Notes under the pieces: generated by a model
Seen by the model: the letters and a program-made list of their open reading frames with translations, nothing else
What the model was told of the DNA's origin: nothing
Database searches by the model: none
Part shown: piece by piece, positions 32,693 through 42,534 of the stretch
Position numbering within the stretch: the stretch's first letter is position 1
How the letters are laid out: each line of letters starts with the position of its first letter
Program-made: the position numbers and the translations under genes
From: an uncultured Leifsonia sp.
GTDB taxonomy: Bacteria; Actinomycetota; Actinomycetes; Actinomycetales; Microbacteriaceae
DNA: 64,000 nt
Reading direction: 5' to 3'
Assembly: GCF_945957465.1 (NCBI RefSeq)
Contig: NZ_CAMFLC010000017.1
Coordinates: 1-64,000, forward strand

Positions 32693-35455
32693 ATGAAATC
32701 CGGGAACGAGAACATCCGACGGCGCCGGTTTGCCGGCCTGTCACCCGAGCGAGGGCGGCACACGCCGCTACCGCGACGCCGGCATCGCAAGTCGCCGATC
32801 ATGAAGCGACTGCAGCGGCTCGCGCTCAGCATCGGCGCGTTCGCCGTCGTCGGCGCCATCGGCATGGGGACGCTCGCTCCCGCTGAGGCAGCATCCACCG
32901 GCGCCGGCTACAGCGGGATCACTCCCGAGGGCGGGTACCTGGGCAACTACATCGTCCCGGACGGCTCTCGCGCCTACTGCATGGATTCGTCAGCTGACTG
33001 GCCGAGCGGAGCCACCGGGGGCGCCTCTCTGGTCGGCGCGCTGACCACCGAGATGGGTGACCCTCTGAGCAGCTCCGTGCTGCAGCGGCTCAACTACGCA
33101 CTCACCAGGTGGGGCCAGACCGCCGACGCCACCCAGGCGGCCGCGGTGAACGCCTACGTTTACGCGTACACGTCCACCTGGGCGCACTACAACGGCCAGG
33201 GCTACAACACCGGCGTCCACTACATCGACGGCAACCAGACAGTGCTCGGCGCGTTCAACTACATCTGGGACCAGACAGAGACCCAGTACAACCAGCCCCA
33301 GAACGTTCCCGCCCTAACCGGCTCGATGAGCTTCAGCGTCGACAACAACAACTACACGGGCTCGCTGCGGGTGGTGAACCTCCCAGCCGGAGCGACCGTC
33401 AACCTGCAGCTGACCAACGGCATCTTCACCGATTCGGGGAGCAGCGCCAAGAACGGTGTCGGCAACGGCACCTACCCCGTCAACGGCGTCCCGACCGACG
33501 GCACCCCGTTCTACAAGATCAGCGCCACGGGCAACGTCAACGCACCAGCCGGGTGGACCTACGACGGCAACGTCACGATCTACTACACCGGCGGCCAGCA
33601 GCGCGTCATCAAGGCGGGAACGACGAGCCCGCAGCGCGCCAACTACACCATCAGCGCCAGCGACCCCGTCGAGCGCTCCACCCTGTTCTCCCCGGTCGTC
33701 ACGACCGCCGTTCAGGGCCGATTCGTCGCCGAGGGAGGCAGCTTCACCGACACTCTGCAGGCCGACGTCGCGGCCGACTCGCAGCCTTGGCGGCAGACCA
33801 CGTCTGGGCGCTACATCCCCGTCGTTGCCAAGGGCACGCTCTACGGGCCGTTCGCCGACCAGCCCACGCCGTCAGCGACCGTCCCGGTTGATGCACCGGT
33901 GGCCGGCACCGCGACGGTGACCCTCAACGGCCCGGGCCAGTACACGGCCCCCTCCGTGCTCGCAGCCAACCACGCGCCCGGTTTCTACCAGTGGGTCTGG
34001 GACATCGACGCCACCGATTCGTCTGTCGGAGCGCAGCTGTTCATGCCTGACGGATACCGGTGGGCCGATCAGTTCGGCCTGCAGGCAGAAGCGCACGTCG
34101 TCGCCGCCAAGCTCTCCGGGGTCTCGAAGGTGTCCGCGGACGAGGTCGGGTTCGGGCACGAGGTCTCGGACACGCTGACCGTTTCGCTCGACCAGGGCCT
34201 GTGGCCGACCATCGGTGGCGCACCGATCCCTGCGCACTTCCAGAACAAGACGTACTGGGTGGAGGGCGACGCCGCGCCCACTTCTGGTGACAGCATCCCG
34301 GCCGAGGCGAAGCTGTTCCACACGACGGACGTCACCGTGACCGCGCCCGGCGACTACAGCTCTGACAAGATCACCGCTCCACCGACGGCTGCTGGCTACC
34401 TGGTGAACGTGTGGTCGATCATTCAGGACGGTCCCGGGGCCGGGTACTTCGCGGACTGGACTGACGGATGGGCGACTCAGGGTGAGGTCACCAAGGTCTC
34501 CCCGCCCACGGTGTCGACGGAGGCGATCGCCTCGGTTGCGCTCGGCGACGAGACGAACGACACCGCCATCGTTGACGGCCAGATCCCCGCCCCTTACTGC
34601 GGCACTAGCCAGCCTGCTGACGGTGCAACGAGCTGCCCGAGCACGGTCACTTTCGCCGCCTACCTGCAGCACGACCTGGGCGACCAGCCGGTGTGCGAGG
34701 CGGACAACGAGGTGTTCAACTCCGGATATGTCCCTGAGGCCGAGCAGCCCGTTGCGCCGAACGCTGCGGCCGCAGGAACGCCGTCGCCCACGCCGACAGC
34801 TCCGGTCGAGCGCGACCCGGTGTACTTCTACAACAAGCCGGTCCCTGTCGATCAGGCGGGACGGTTCCCGTCCGCCGACGTGATCTTCAAGAAGGTCGGC
34901 GTCTACTACTGGGTGGCCACCTTCCGGACCGGTGACGGCACCGTCATCAACACGGGGGAGTGCGGCGACCAGAAGGAGAAGACCGTCGTTGCGGAAGACG
35001 ACGTGGTGACGAAGGCGACGCCTCGGGTGAGCATCGGCTCGAAGGGTCACGACACCGCCATGGTCACCGGAGTCATCCCGAAGAACGCCACGATCGAATT
35101 CGCCGTCTACAAGCAGCAGGGCTCCACCCCGGTCTGCACGGCGACGAACGAGGTGAAGGTGGGCAAGCCGCAGCCACTTCCCGCCACCGGCGAGTACGCG
35201 TCGGACGACTACACGTTCACCGACGCGGGCACCTTCTTCTGGGTGGAGACCGTTCGCAATGCGCGCGGCGAGGTCACCCACCAAGGCAAGTGCGGTGCCG
35301 ACGGTGAAACCACCATCGTCGACGCCCTCGCCCAGACCGGTTCCGACGAAGCGGCCTACCTGCCTATCGGTCTGGCCTTGGTCGGGATCCTCGGAGCGGC
35401 TGGGACCGTTCTCCTGGTCGCCACCCGTCGCAGCAAGCGCACCTCCACCAAGTAA
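32693..35455 (+). CDS. Cell-wall thioester (TQxA-type) adhesin with LAxTG sorting signal
   Basis: Cys in SRAYCMDSS and ATQAAAVNAYVYAY (TQxA); C-terminus LAQTGSDEAAYLPIGLALVGILGAAGTVLLVATRRSKR. Confidence 0.85.
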   Translation: MKSGNENIRRRRFAGLSPERGRHTPLPRRRHRKSPIMKRLQRLALSIGAFAVVGAIGMGTLAPAEAASTGAGYSGITPEGGYLGNYIVPDGSRAYCMDSSADWPSGATGGASLVGALTTEMGDPLSSSVLQRLNYALTRWGQTADATQAAAVNAYVYAYTSTWAHYNGQGYNTGVHYIDGNQTVLGAFNYIWDQTETQYNQPQNVPALTGSMSFSVDNNNYTGSLRVVNLPAGATVNLQLTNGIFTDSGSSAKNGVGNGTYPVNGVPTDGTPFYKISATGNVNAPAGWTYDGNVTIYYTGGQQRVIKAGTTSPQRANYTISASDPVERSTLFSPVVTTAVQGRFVAEGGSFTDTLQADVAADSQPWRQTTSGRYIPVVAKGTLYGPFADQPTPSATVPVDAPVAGTATVTLNGPGQYTAPSVLAANHAPGFYQWVWDIDATDSSVGAQLFMPDGYRWADQFGLQAEAHVVAAKLSGVSKVSADEVGFGHEVSDTLTVSLDQGLWPTIGGAPIPAHFQNKTYWVEGDAAPTSGDSIPAEAKLFHTTDVTVTAPGDYSSDKITAPPTAAGYLVNVWSIIQDGPGAGYFADWTDGWATQGEVTKVSPPTVSTEAIASVALGDETNDTAIVDGQIPAPYCGTSQPADGATSCPSTVTFAAYLQHDLGDQPVCEADNEVFNSGYVPEAEQPVAPNAAAAGTPSPTPTAPVERDPVYFYNKPVPVDQAGRFPSADVIFKKVGVYYWVATFRTGDGTVINTGECGDQKEKTVVAEDDVVTKATPRVSIGSKGHDTAMVTGVIPKNATIEFAVYKQQGSTPVCTATNEVKVGKPQPLPATGEYASDDYTFTDAGTFFWVETVRNARGEVTHQGKCGADGETTIVDALAQTGSDEAAYLPIGLALVGILGAAGTVLLVATRRSKRTSTK

Positions 35456-35526
35456 CGAGACCAGGGCGCGGACGGCCACCACCGTCCGCGCCCTCTGGTC
35501 TCATCAGCCACACGGAAGGATCAACC

Positions 35527-36714
35527 ATGACTCTGCTCGAAGACACCTATGCACCGGCGGTCGCCCCGGCAGTCCCAGCGACGGAGACCCCGTTCGACGC
35601 GGCCCTGGCGCAAATCCGGGACGGGTCACTCTCCGACTACACCGGCGATGTGTTGTCTGCGCTGATCGAAGCCGGAAGCCATGACGTCCACCTGACCATG
35701 AGCTCCGGCAAGGCCGGCACCCGTCAGATGCGGGTGCAGGTGCGATTCGAGGGCGAGATTCACGACGTCGTTACCTACGACGCGGAGGCTTCTGCTCGCC
35801 TGTTCGGCTCCGTCAAGAACCAGGCCGCCCTCGGAAGTCAGGCAGACTCGCCCAACTCCGTTAGCGGCAGCCTGCGCTTCACCCACAACGGGCGCGAGGT
35901 ACGGGCTCGCGCCGAACGACTCCCGCTCGTCGACGGAGGGGAGAAGGTGAACCTGCGTCTCCCGGAGTCTCGTCCGCTCCGTTCCATCGACGAGCTCTCC
36001 TTCACGACCATCAACCGGGCGCAGGTGGACGCGTGCCTCCGCATGCCGCGTGGCCTGTTCCTCGTCGCTGGGCCGATGAACGAAGGCAAGTCATCCACGG
36101 CGCAGACCCTGCTTCTGGACACCCTCAACCGGATCGGGGGAATAGCCGTGTCGGTGGAAGACCCGCCGGAGCGCATCCTCCCGGGCGTCGACCAGATCCC
36201 AGTCGTCGACACCGGAGACGCGGCCGCTACCTACGCGCACCACCTCGAGCACATCGTCCGGTCCGATGCCGACGTCATCTACATTGGCGAGATCCGCAAT
36301 GCCGCGACTGCGCGCATTGCGCAGCAGCTGTCCGAAGCGGGACGGCTCGTCATCTCCACGATCCATGCCAATGACGGCCTGACCGCGATGCGACGCATGC
36401 TCGAACTTTCCGAAGCGCCGCCCCTGGCGACCCTCAGCAGCATCATCGGCGTCCTCTCGCAGCGCCTCGTGCGCAAGGTGGCCTCCCGCGACGCTGGCAG
36501 GCGATACGTGGGGCGGCAGCCCATTCACGAAGTCCTGGTCAACAACGACCAGCTCGTCGACGCCATGGTCGAAGGCACGTCCGCCAGCGTGCTGCGCCAG
36601 ATGACCGCGGCCGCGTCCACGTCATTCGACCAGAACCTGCAGGAGCTGATCCGCGCCGGCGTCACCGATCAGGATCAGGCCGTGCGCACCATCGGCCGAG
36701 AGGTCGCCCTGTGA
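35527..36714 (+). CDS. PilT/GspE-family ATPase 1
   Basis: FLVAGPMNEGKSSTAQTLL; VIYIGEIRNAATARIAQQLSEAGRLVISTIHAND. Confidence 0.88.
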   Translation: MTLLEDTYAPAVAPAVPATETPFDAALAQIRDGSLSDYTGDVLSALIEAGSHDVHLTMSSGKAGTRQMRVQVRFEGEIHDVVTYDAEASARLFGSVKNQAALGSQADSPNSVSGSLRFTHNGREVRARAERLPLVDGGEKVNLRLPESRPLRSIDELSFTTINRAQVDACLRMPRGLFLVAGPMNEGKSSTAQTLLLDTLNRIGGIAVSVEDPPERILPGVDQIPVVDTGDAAATYAHHLEHIVRSDADVIYIGEIRNAATARIAQQLSEAGRLVISTIHANDGLTAMRRMLELSEAPPLATLSSIIGVLSQRLVRKVASRDAGRRYVGRQPIHEVLVNNDQLVDAMVEGTSASVLRQMTAAASTSFDQNLQELIRAGVTDQDQAVRTIGREVAL

Positions 36715-37817
36715 GCATCGCCCAGATCACCGAATGGATCGACCGCTTCGGCCGCGCGGACTACTCCGACCTACACCTGCTGGAGGGCCGCGCATTGTTC
36801 GCTGTGAAGCACCAGCAGACCCTCGCGGCGACCGAGGAGCCCCGGCTGGCCGATCATGCGGTCCGGGAGCTGGCGGACCTGCTCGTGCCCGGCGGCGCGT
36901 CCGCCCTGAATGCGAGCGGCTCGAAGCAGGCATTCGCATCGTTCGACGGCGGTCAGGCATTCCGTGCCCGCGTGACGTTCCGTACGGAGCTCGGCGGCCT
37001 CATGGCCACCTGCCGGCTCATCAACCGCTCTCTCCCGACGATCGAGAAGCTGGGGATCCCGTGGGCCATCGTCGAACAGGCAACCCAGCCCTCCGGGCTG
37101 ATCCTGTTCGCCGGGCCGACCAACTCCGGCAAGTCCAGCGCAATCGCCGCGATCGTCAACGCGATCAACCTCGAGCACGCCGTGCACATCACCACCATCG
37201 AGGAGCCGATCGAGTTCCAGTACCCGCACGCCACTGCCCTGGTGACCCAGCGGGAGGTGGGCACCCACGTCGACAGTTATGCCTCTGCCATCGAGAGCGC
37301 CAAGGGCGCGAATCCGCGCATCATCGTCGTGGGCGAGATCCGCAACACGGCGATCGCCAAAGCGGCGCTGTCAGCGGCGCTCTCCGGTCACCTGGTCATT
37401 TCCACCGTCCACGCCGGATCGGTCGAGGATGCCATCGCCGCGATGATCGCCTACTACCCGGCCGATGAGCAGCACCTGGCACGCGTCCAGCTCGCCCAGG
37501 CGCTGCGCACCGTCGTCGTTCAGAACCTTGTGCGCAAGGACGGCCCTTCGGTCGGCCACGACGAGCATCCTCTGGCCATGGTGCGCGAGTACGCCTTCAA
37601 CGACCTCTCCCTGGCCGCCATGATCCGCGGCGGATCCGGCAGCGACCTGCATCACATCCGGCAGCACCTCCACGGAGAGGGCCGGAAGCGGGGAATGGTC
37701 ACCAAAGAGGCGTCGCTGGCCGAGCTGGTCCGCGCCGGGAAGCTCAACGAGGCCACCGCGCGTGCACAGCTGACCGACCCCGACCGGCTCACGTCGGCGC
37801 TGCTACGGGCGGCCTGA
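36711..37817 (+). CDS. PilT/GspE-family ATPase 2
   Basis: LFAGPTNSGKSSAIAAI; TTIEEPIEFQYPH; IIVVGEIRNTAIAKAALSAALSGHLVISTVHAGS. Confidence 0.9.
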   Translation: MSIAQITEWIDRFGRADYSDLHLLEGRALFAVKHQQTLAATEEPRLADHAVRELADLLVPGGASALNASGSKQAFASFDGGQAFRARVTFRTELGGLMATCRLINRSLPTIEKLGIPWAIVEQATQPSGLILFAGPTNSGKSSAIAAIVNAINLEHAVHITTIEEPIEFQYPHATALVTQREVGTHVDSYASAIESAKGANPRIIVVGEIRNTAIAKAALSAALSGHLVISTVHAGSVEDAIAAMIAYYPADEQHLARVQLAQALRTVVVQNLVRKDGPSVGHDEHPLAMVREYAFNDLSLAAMIRGGSGSDLHHIRQHLHGEGRKRGMVTKEASLAELVRAGKLNEATARAQLTDPDRLTSALLRAA

Positions 37818-37848
37818 CTCCGGAGGCATTCGCTCAGAGCACGAAAAC

Positions 37849-37887
37849 GTGCTGAGTGCGCGGGCAGGCACATCTAGAGGTGAAGGC
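37849..37887 (+). promoter_or_regulatory. Promoter-like motif copy 2
   Basis: gtgctgaGTGCGCG-ggcaggca-CATCTAGAGGTGAAGGC. Confidence 0.75.
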
Positions 37888-37922
37888 GAAGGAACAAGCA
37901 GCCTGCACCCGGAAGGAAGCCC

Positions 37923-39083
37923 ATGAGCGACGTACTCACTCTCGCCCGCCCGAGCGATCCCGCACCCGAGGCATCCTCGGACGTGACCATCGCGGCTCCT
38001 GCAGCTGAGGCCACGACGGACGCGCGAAAGAAGCGCCGACGCAAGACGCGGCCCCAGGACATGGCCCGCGTCCTGAAGGATCTCGCCAATCAGCTCGAGG
38101 CGGGTGTGCCCGAACGGGATGCATTGCAGAAGCTGGGGGAGCGGTCCAGCTCCGAGGTGATCGCCAGGTCGTACCTCGCAGCTGCCAAGGCCATGGATGC
38201 TGGCGACTCCATCGCCGACGCCCTCGGCGCGCAGACGGCCATCATCCCGCCGGTGGCGCGCGAGCTCATCAAGGCGGGTGTGACGCCGGCGACGCTGCAC
38301 GCCAACCTGCGGCGCGCTGCAGAGAACATCATCAAGTCGGCCGACGTGCGCGGAACGCTCAACCGGCAGCTGCGCAAGCCGATTGGCCTCCTGGCGCTGA
38401 CCATCGCCACGTTCTGGGGCATCATCTCCTTCGCCTTCCCGGACACGACGACGATGGGCAGCCAGACGGAGCTGATCATCCAGATCATGCGTGCGACAGC
38501 CAACACACTGGTGGTCGCCACGATCGCGGCACTGGTCATCGGCCTCGCCGTCCGCGCCTGGTGGAAGGCGTCCGGCAGCAAGAACCCGGCCTACCAACTC
38601 AAACTCGACCGGCTCCAGTTCCGGATCCCCACGGTCCGGGACATCCTGCGCCTGGACGCGGCATCGAAGCTGAGCGCGGTCCTGGCGGCCGCGCTCGACG
38701 CGGGACTGCCCGAAACAGAAGCGCTCCGGATCGCAGGGGAGGCCTCCGGCAGCCCCGCCGTCGCCCACCATGTCGCCGCTCACCTCGAGCGGATGGAGAA
38801 GGACGGTGCGCCACTGGTGGAGGTCCTCGACACCGAATACCTGCCCTGGACTCTCGCCGACCGAGTTGCCGGGCAGCTGACCCCCGCCAAGCGCGCCGAG
38901 GTGTTGTTCGCCTGCGCCGATGACTTCCAGACGCAGGCGTTCGAGGAGATGGCGGACTTTGGCAAGAAGGTCGCCGATCGCGTCGAGACCACCAGTCTGG
39001 TGCTGCTCGGAGCGATGATGATCGCGGTCATCGTCCCCCAGGTCATGGCGATTCTGTTCCAGGTGCAACAGATCAATGTCTGA
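37923..39083 (+). CDS. PilC/GspF-type inner-membrane platform protein
   Basis: Duplicated T2SSF-like halves; gene context. Confidence 0.82.
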   Translation: MSDVLTLARPSDPAPEASSDVTIAAPAAEATTDARKKRRRKTRPQDMARVLKDLANQLEAGVPERDALQKLGERSSSEVIARSYLAAAKAMDAGDSIADALGAQTAIIPPVARELIKAGVTPATLHANLRRAAENIIKSADVRGTLNRQLRKPIGLLALTIATFWGIISFAFPDTTTMGSQTELIIQIMRATANTLVVATIAALVIGLAVRAWWKASGSKNPAYQLKLDRLQFRIPTVRDILRLDAASKLSAVLAAALDAGLPETEALRIAGEASGSPAVAHHVAAHLERMEKDGAPLVEVLDTEYLPWTLADRVAGQLTPAKRAEVLFACADDFQTQAFEEMADFGKKVADRVETTSLVLLGAMMIAVIVPQVMAILFQVQQINV

Positions 39084-39576
39084 CCTCGTTGCGGGCGCTC
39101 CGCTGGCGGTCCTCCTGGTCACCGCCGGCCTACTGGTCGTCGCGGTGATCGACATCAAGACTCACGCGATCCACGGCGTCACGATTGTGTGCCTGGCCGC
39201 GGTCGCCATCCTCGGCCTCCAGGTCGACGGAGCATCGCCCGCGCAGCTGACCACCGGAGTTGTCGCCGGTTTGGCCGCGGTGGGCCTCCTGCTCGAGTAC
39301 ACCATCAACGCTCAGCCAGCCCTCGACGCACAGGGGCGCGGCACCGAGCAACAGATTGGCGCCGGTGACATCAAGGTGATCGGGATCCCGGTTGCTGTGT
39401 TCGCGGCCAGCAACCTCCCACTGGCGGCCATCTTCCTGGCGCTCTCGACCACGCTGCAGGCGGGACTGATCCGCGTCAGCGGCTCCCGCGCGCTGCCGAT
39501 GGGGCCCGCGCTGGCGATCTCCGCGTGCGTGAGCCTCTACTGGCTCACCCACGGCCTGTTCGGGGAGGTGATCTAA
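39076..39576 (+). CDS. A24-type prepilin peptidase
   Basis: VAVIDIKTHAIHGVTI and GAGDIKVIG aspartate motifs; multiple TM. Confidence 0.82.
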   Translation: MSDLVAGAPLAVLLVTAGLLVVAVIDIKTHAIHGVTIVCLAAVAILGLQVDGASPAQLTTGVVAGLAAVGLLLEYTINAQPALDAQGRGTEQQIGAGDIKVIGIPVAVFAASNLPLAAIFLALSTTLQAGLIRVSGSRALPMGPALAISACVSLYWLTHGLFGEVI

Positions 39577-39646
39577 CTCCCCGACAGCGACCAGCACCCA
39601 CCCGACCAACCCGACAAACCGACCCATCCACTAAGGAGAAACCCAC

Positions 39647-40048
39647 ATGCCCGCACTCAACTCAAAAGAAGGCATCGTCATGATGATCGTCTCCGCGATC
39701 ATCATCGGAATCGTTGGCTTCGCCTTCGGTCCCGGCTTCATCAACAGCTTCAAGGACAACGGCGCGTCGTCCTTCGTGTCCTCGGTCAACAGCCAGGAGA
39801 AGCTCTACAGCTCGACCCACGACGGCTACGCCGACGCGTCGACGCTCACCAGCACCGCCAACGGCGCCCCGCTCGTCGAGGTGCCCAAGGGCTACACGCT
39901 GAACGTCGCCGCCAGCGACACCGCCTTCTGCGCGGCCGTCAAGTCCGACAGCGGCCGCACGTTCTGGACGCATGGCAACAGCTCCAAGTCCTTCGACAGC
40001 CAGCCGTCGGCCGCGGACGCGGGGATTGCCTGCCCCGCAGCAGCCTGA
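39647..40048 (+). CDS. Type IV pilin-like protein (probable major pilin)
   Basis: LNSKEG|IVMMIVSAIIIGIVGFAFG N-terminus; Cys pair; own Shine-Dalgarno. Confidence 0.72.
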   Translation: MPALNSKEGIVMMIVSAIIIGIVGFAFGPGFINSFKDNGASSFVSSVNSQEKLYSSTHDGYADASTLTSTANGAPLVEVPKGYTLNVAASDTAFCAAVKSDSGRTFWTHGNSSKSFDSQPSAADAGIACPAAA

Positions 40049-40106
40049 CCCGACGCCTTGGGGGCCGGCCTCGGCCGGCCCCCATTCAGCTTGCAGAGAG
40101 GACACG

Positions 40107-40916
40107 ATGAACAAGCAGACCAGGACCGCAACCGGCACCATCCGGCGCGCCCTGCGCGGTAACCGCGGCAGCATCCAGGACGTCATCTTCCTGGCTCTCG
40201 TCGGTACGCTGATCGCCGCAGCCAGCACGCGCGTCCTGCCGGGCGCGGCAGCGGTCCTCACTGCAACGGGGCTGCAAGCTGAGCGGCAGGCAGCGATCGA
40301 CGCGCTGGTCAGCGACAAGCGCAACGACACCGACTGGGGCACGGCCGCCGCGCCCACGACAATCCCGCTGACCGTACCCAGCGGCAAGAGCGTCAACGCC
40401 GCGGTATGGGCAACCAGCGACACGACAGGCATCACCTACTTCGCGGCCGCACCGAAGGAGCGGACCCCGAAGCCGGGGGCGTGCACCGGACCCTCGGCCG
40501 GTATCGATGACACCTGCCTGCACGCGCAACTCTTCCGCGCCTACGACGCAACCACTCTCATCCCCGCGCCGATCGTGCGCAAAGACCCGTCCGCGCCTAC
40601 TGCGATCGGCACGGTAAACACCAGCGTTGCCACCACCTCACCGATCCCGACCGACTCCTCGGTGCTGTCGCAGGTCGCGCCGGCGACCCCGCGCGCCTGG
40701 CGCTACCTGCTGAATGCCGCCTCCGTCGGCGCAGGCGGCGAACTCCGCTTCATCCAAGACGGAACCGTCCTTGCGACGATCCCGCTGGACAACACGGCCT
40801 CGAACTACTTCGGCACCATCCCGGCCCGCCCTGGCGGCGGAATCTGGCTGCAGGTCTCCGATGGCCCCGTACTCGTCAAGACCGTCCTCATCTACGACGC
40901 AGGAGTCATCTCATGA
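40107..40916 (+). CDS. Minor pilin-like protein
   Basis: GNRG|SIQDVIFLALVGTLIAAAS. Confidence 0.65.
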   Translation: MNKQTRTATGTIRRALRGNRGSIQDVIFLALVGTLIAAASTRVLPGAAAVLTATGLQAERQAAIDALVSDKRNDTDWGTAAAPTTIPLTVPSGKSVNAAVWATSDTTGITYFAAAPKERTPKPGACTGPSAGIDDTCLHAQLFRAYDATTLIPAPIVRKDPSAPTAIGTVNTSVATTSPIPTDSSVLSQVAPATPRAWRYLLNAASVGAGGELRFIQDGTVLATIPLDNTASNYFGTIPARPGGGIWLQVSDGPVLVKTVLIYDAGVIS

Positions 40917-42526
40917 GCCCTCTCACTCGCCGCCGCGCCCTGACCGGCCGCGCTGGGACCATGATCGGCGGGGTCGCCCTCTTCCTCGCCTCCACCCTGG
41001 CGATCGGCACCATCGGCGTCACAGCCTTCTCCGCCGCCACCCAGGCCAAGCGGACCGCCACCTACGACACCCTCGCCCTCGCCGTGGAGAGTCGAGCGCA
41101 GCATTACGCTGCCGCGCTCGACTCGTCGTTGAGCGCTCCCGCCGTTCCCTATAGCGGCCGCGACTGCGTCCCCAGCGGCAGCGTCTGCACGACCGTGCTC
41201 CCTGACCCGCTGCCCGCCACCGACACCACACGCACCCTGCGCATCCAGGCCGACGACATGGACACGCATCTGACCATGACCCGGGACGTGCAGCTGCAGG
41301 CAACCGCCGCGACACATGTCACCGCGATCAGCTCCGACGGAAAGCCGACGTGGGCGGCCGCCGAGGAGGGCCACGTCTTCACAATCTGGGGAGTCGCCGG
41401 CGGGACCGTGACCAAGGTCACCGCGAGCCAGATGTCAGGACCGGCAGCGGGCACCCGCTGGGTCGACGCGTCGCCGCGCAACGGGATCGACAGCGCCGGG
41501 CGCGCCTGGGTCTACGGAGCCAACAACGCCTGCCAGGCGGGAACCGGGGCGACCTCGACGGGTGTGGCCGCCACAGCCCTGACGGCCCCGCAGAATGTAC
41601 GCGACGCGGTCTCCAGCGCCGATTCCGCCTTCTTCCTCGACGCGAGCGGCACGGCGTGGGGCTACGGGGCCAACTCGAGCGGGCAGCTCGGCCTCGGCAA
41701 CACATCGACGGCCTGCAGCCCTACAGCGATCAAGGGAATCAAGTTCATCGCGGTCGCCACGGCGAACGGATCAAGCTTCGGCATCGACATCACGCACCGA
41801 CTGTGGGCCTGGGGCAACGGGACCGGCGGCCAGCTCGGCGACGGGAAGAAGACCTCGTACCTGGTCCCGACTCAGATCGCCCCGTCGACCAAGTTCGTCG
41901 CCGTGGCGACCAACGGTGCGAGCAGCTGGGCAATCGACGAGCTGGGCCGCTTGTGGTCGTGGGGCAAGAACACGTCTGGTCAGCTCGGAACCGGGACGAC
42001 CGTCGACTCCGCCACGGCGACGCAGCTCAGCACCTCCACCATGTTCACTCGCATCGCCGCCGGCGCAGCCAGCATCTACGCGCTCGACAAGAGCGGCCAG
42101 CTCTGGGCAGCCGGGGAGAACAGCACCGGCGAGCTCGGGGACACGACGACAACCGATCGGCTGAGCCTGACCCGGGTCGGCGTCGGAAAGACCATCGTCG
42201 ACGTCGCCGCCGGCCGCAGCCGCGGCTTCGCGCTCGACAGCGCGGGCCACCTTTGGGCCTGGGGAGAAGCGAGCTCCGGCCGACTCGGCATCGGCTGGGA
42301 CGCCACCGTCGTGAAGACCCTGACCCCCGTGAACTCGGCCACGACCTTCCGCTCGATCAACGGCGCCCCGGACCTCGACACCGCGGCCGCCGTCGACACC
42401 GACGGCAACCTCTGGGGCATCGGAACCGGCGGAAATGGCCTGTGGAGCGCATCCCTGGCCACGAACCCGCTGACCCCCACGCGAATGCCGCGACCCACCG
42501 GCTTCACCGCACCGATCTGGAAGTGA
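40913..42526 (+). CDS. Pilin-like N-terminus fused to RCC1 beta-propeller repeats
   Basis: GRAG|TMIGGVALFLASTLAIGTIGVTAFSAAT then repeats such as DITHRLWAWGNGTGGQLGDGKKTS. Confidence 0.82.
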   Translation: MSPLTRRRALTGRAGTMIGGVALFLASTLAIGTIGVTAFSAATQAKRTATYDTLALAVESRAQHYAAALDSSLSAPAVPYSGRDCVPSGSVCTTVLPDPLPATDTTRTLRIQADDMDTHLTMTRDVQLQATAATHVTAISSDGKPTWAAAEEGHVFTIWGVAGGTVTKVTASQMSGPAAGTRWVDASPRNGIDSAGRAWVYGANNACQAGTGATSTGVAATALTAPQNVRDAVSSADSAFFLDASGTAWGYGANSSGQLGLGNTSTACSPTAIKGIKFIAVATANGSSFGIDITHRLWAWGNGTGGQLGDGKKTSYLVPTQIAPSTKFVAVATNGASSWAIDELGRLWSWGKNTSGQLGTGTTVDSATATQLSTSTMFTRIAAGAASIYALDKSGQLWAAGENSTGELGDTTTTDRLSLTRVGVGKTIVDVAAGRSRGFALDSAGHLWAWGEASSGRLGIGWDATVVKTLTPVNSATTFRSINGAPDLDTAAAVDTDGNLWGIGTGGNGLWSASLATNPLTPTRMPRPTGFTAPIWK

Positions 42527-42534
42527 GAGAACCC

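Noticed and set aside
33872-35482. 536-aa minus-strand ORF opposite the thioester adhesin, and 43285-44730 (481 aa, minus)
   Set aside because: Antisense open frames from GC3 bias; Arg/Gly/Val-rich translations with no domains.
41350-42534. N-terminal extension of the 1066-aa ORF 41350-44550
   Set aside because: Arg/Gly/His-rich out-of-frame shadow of the RCC1 gene; true start taken as GTG 42535.
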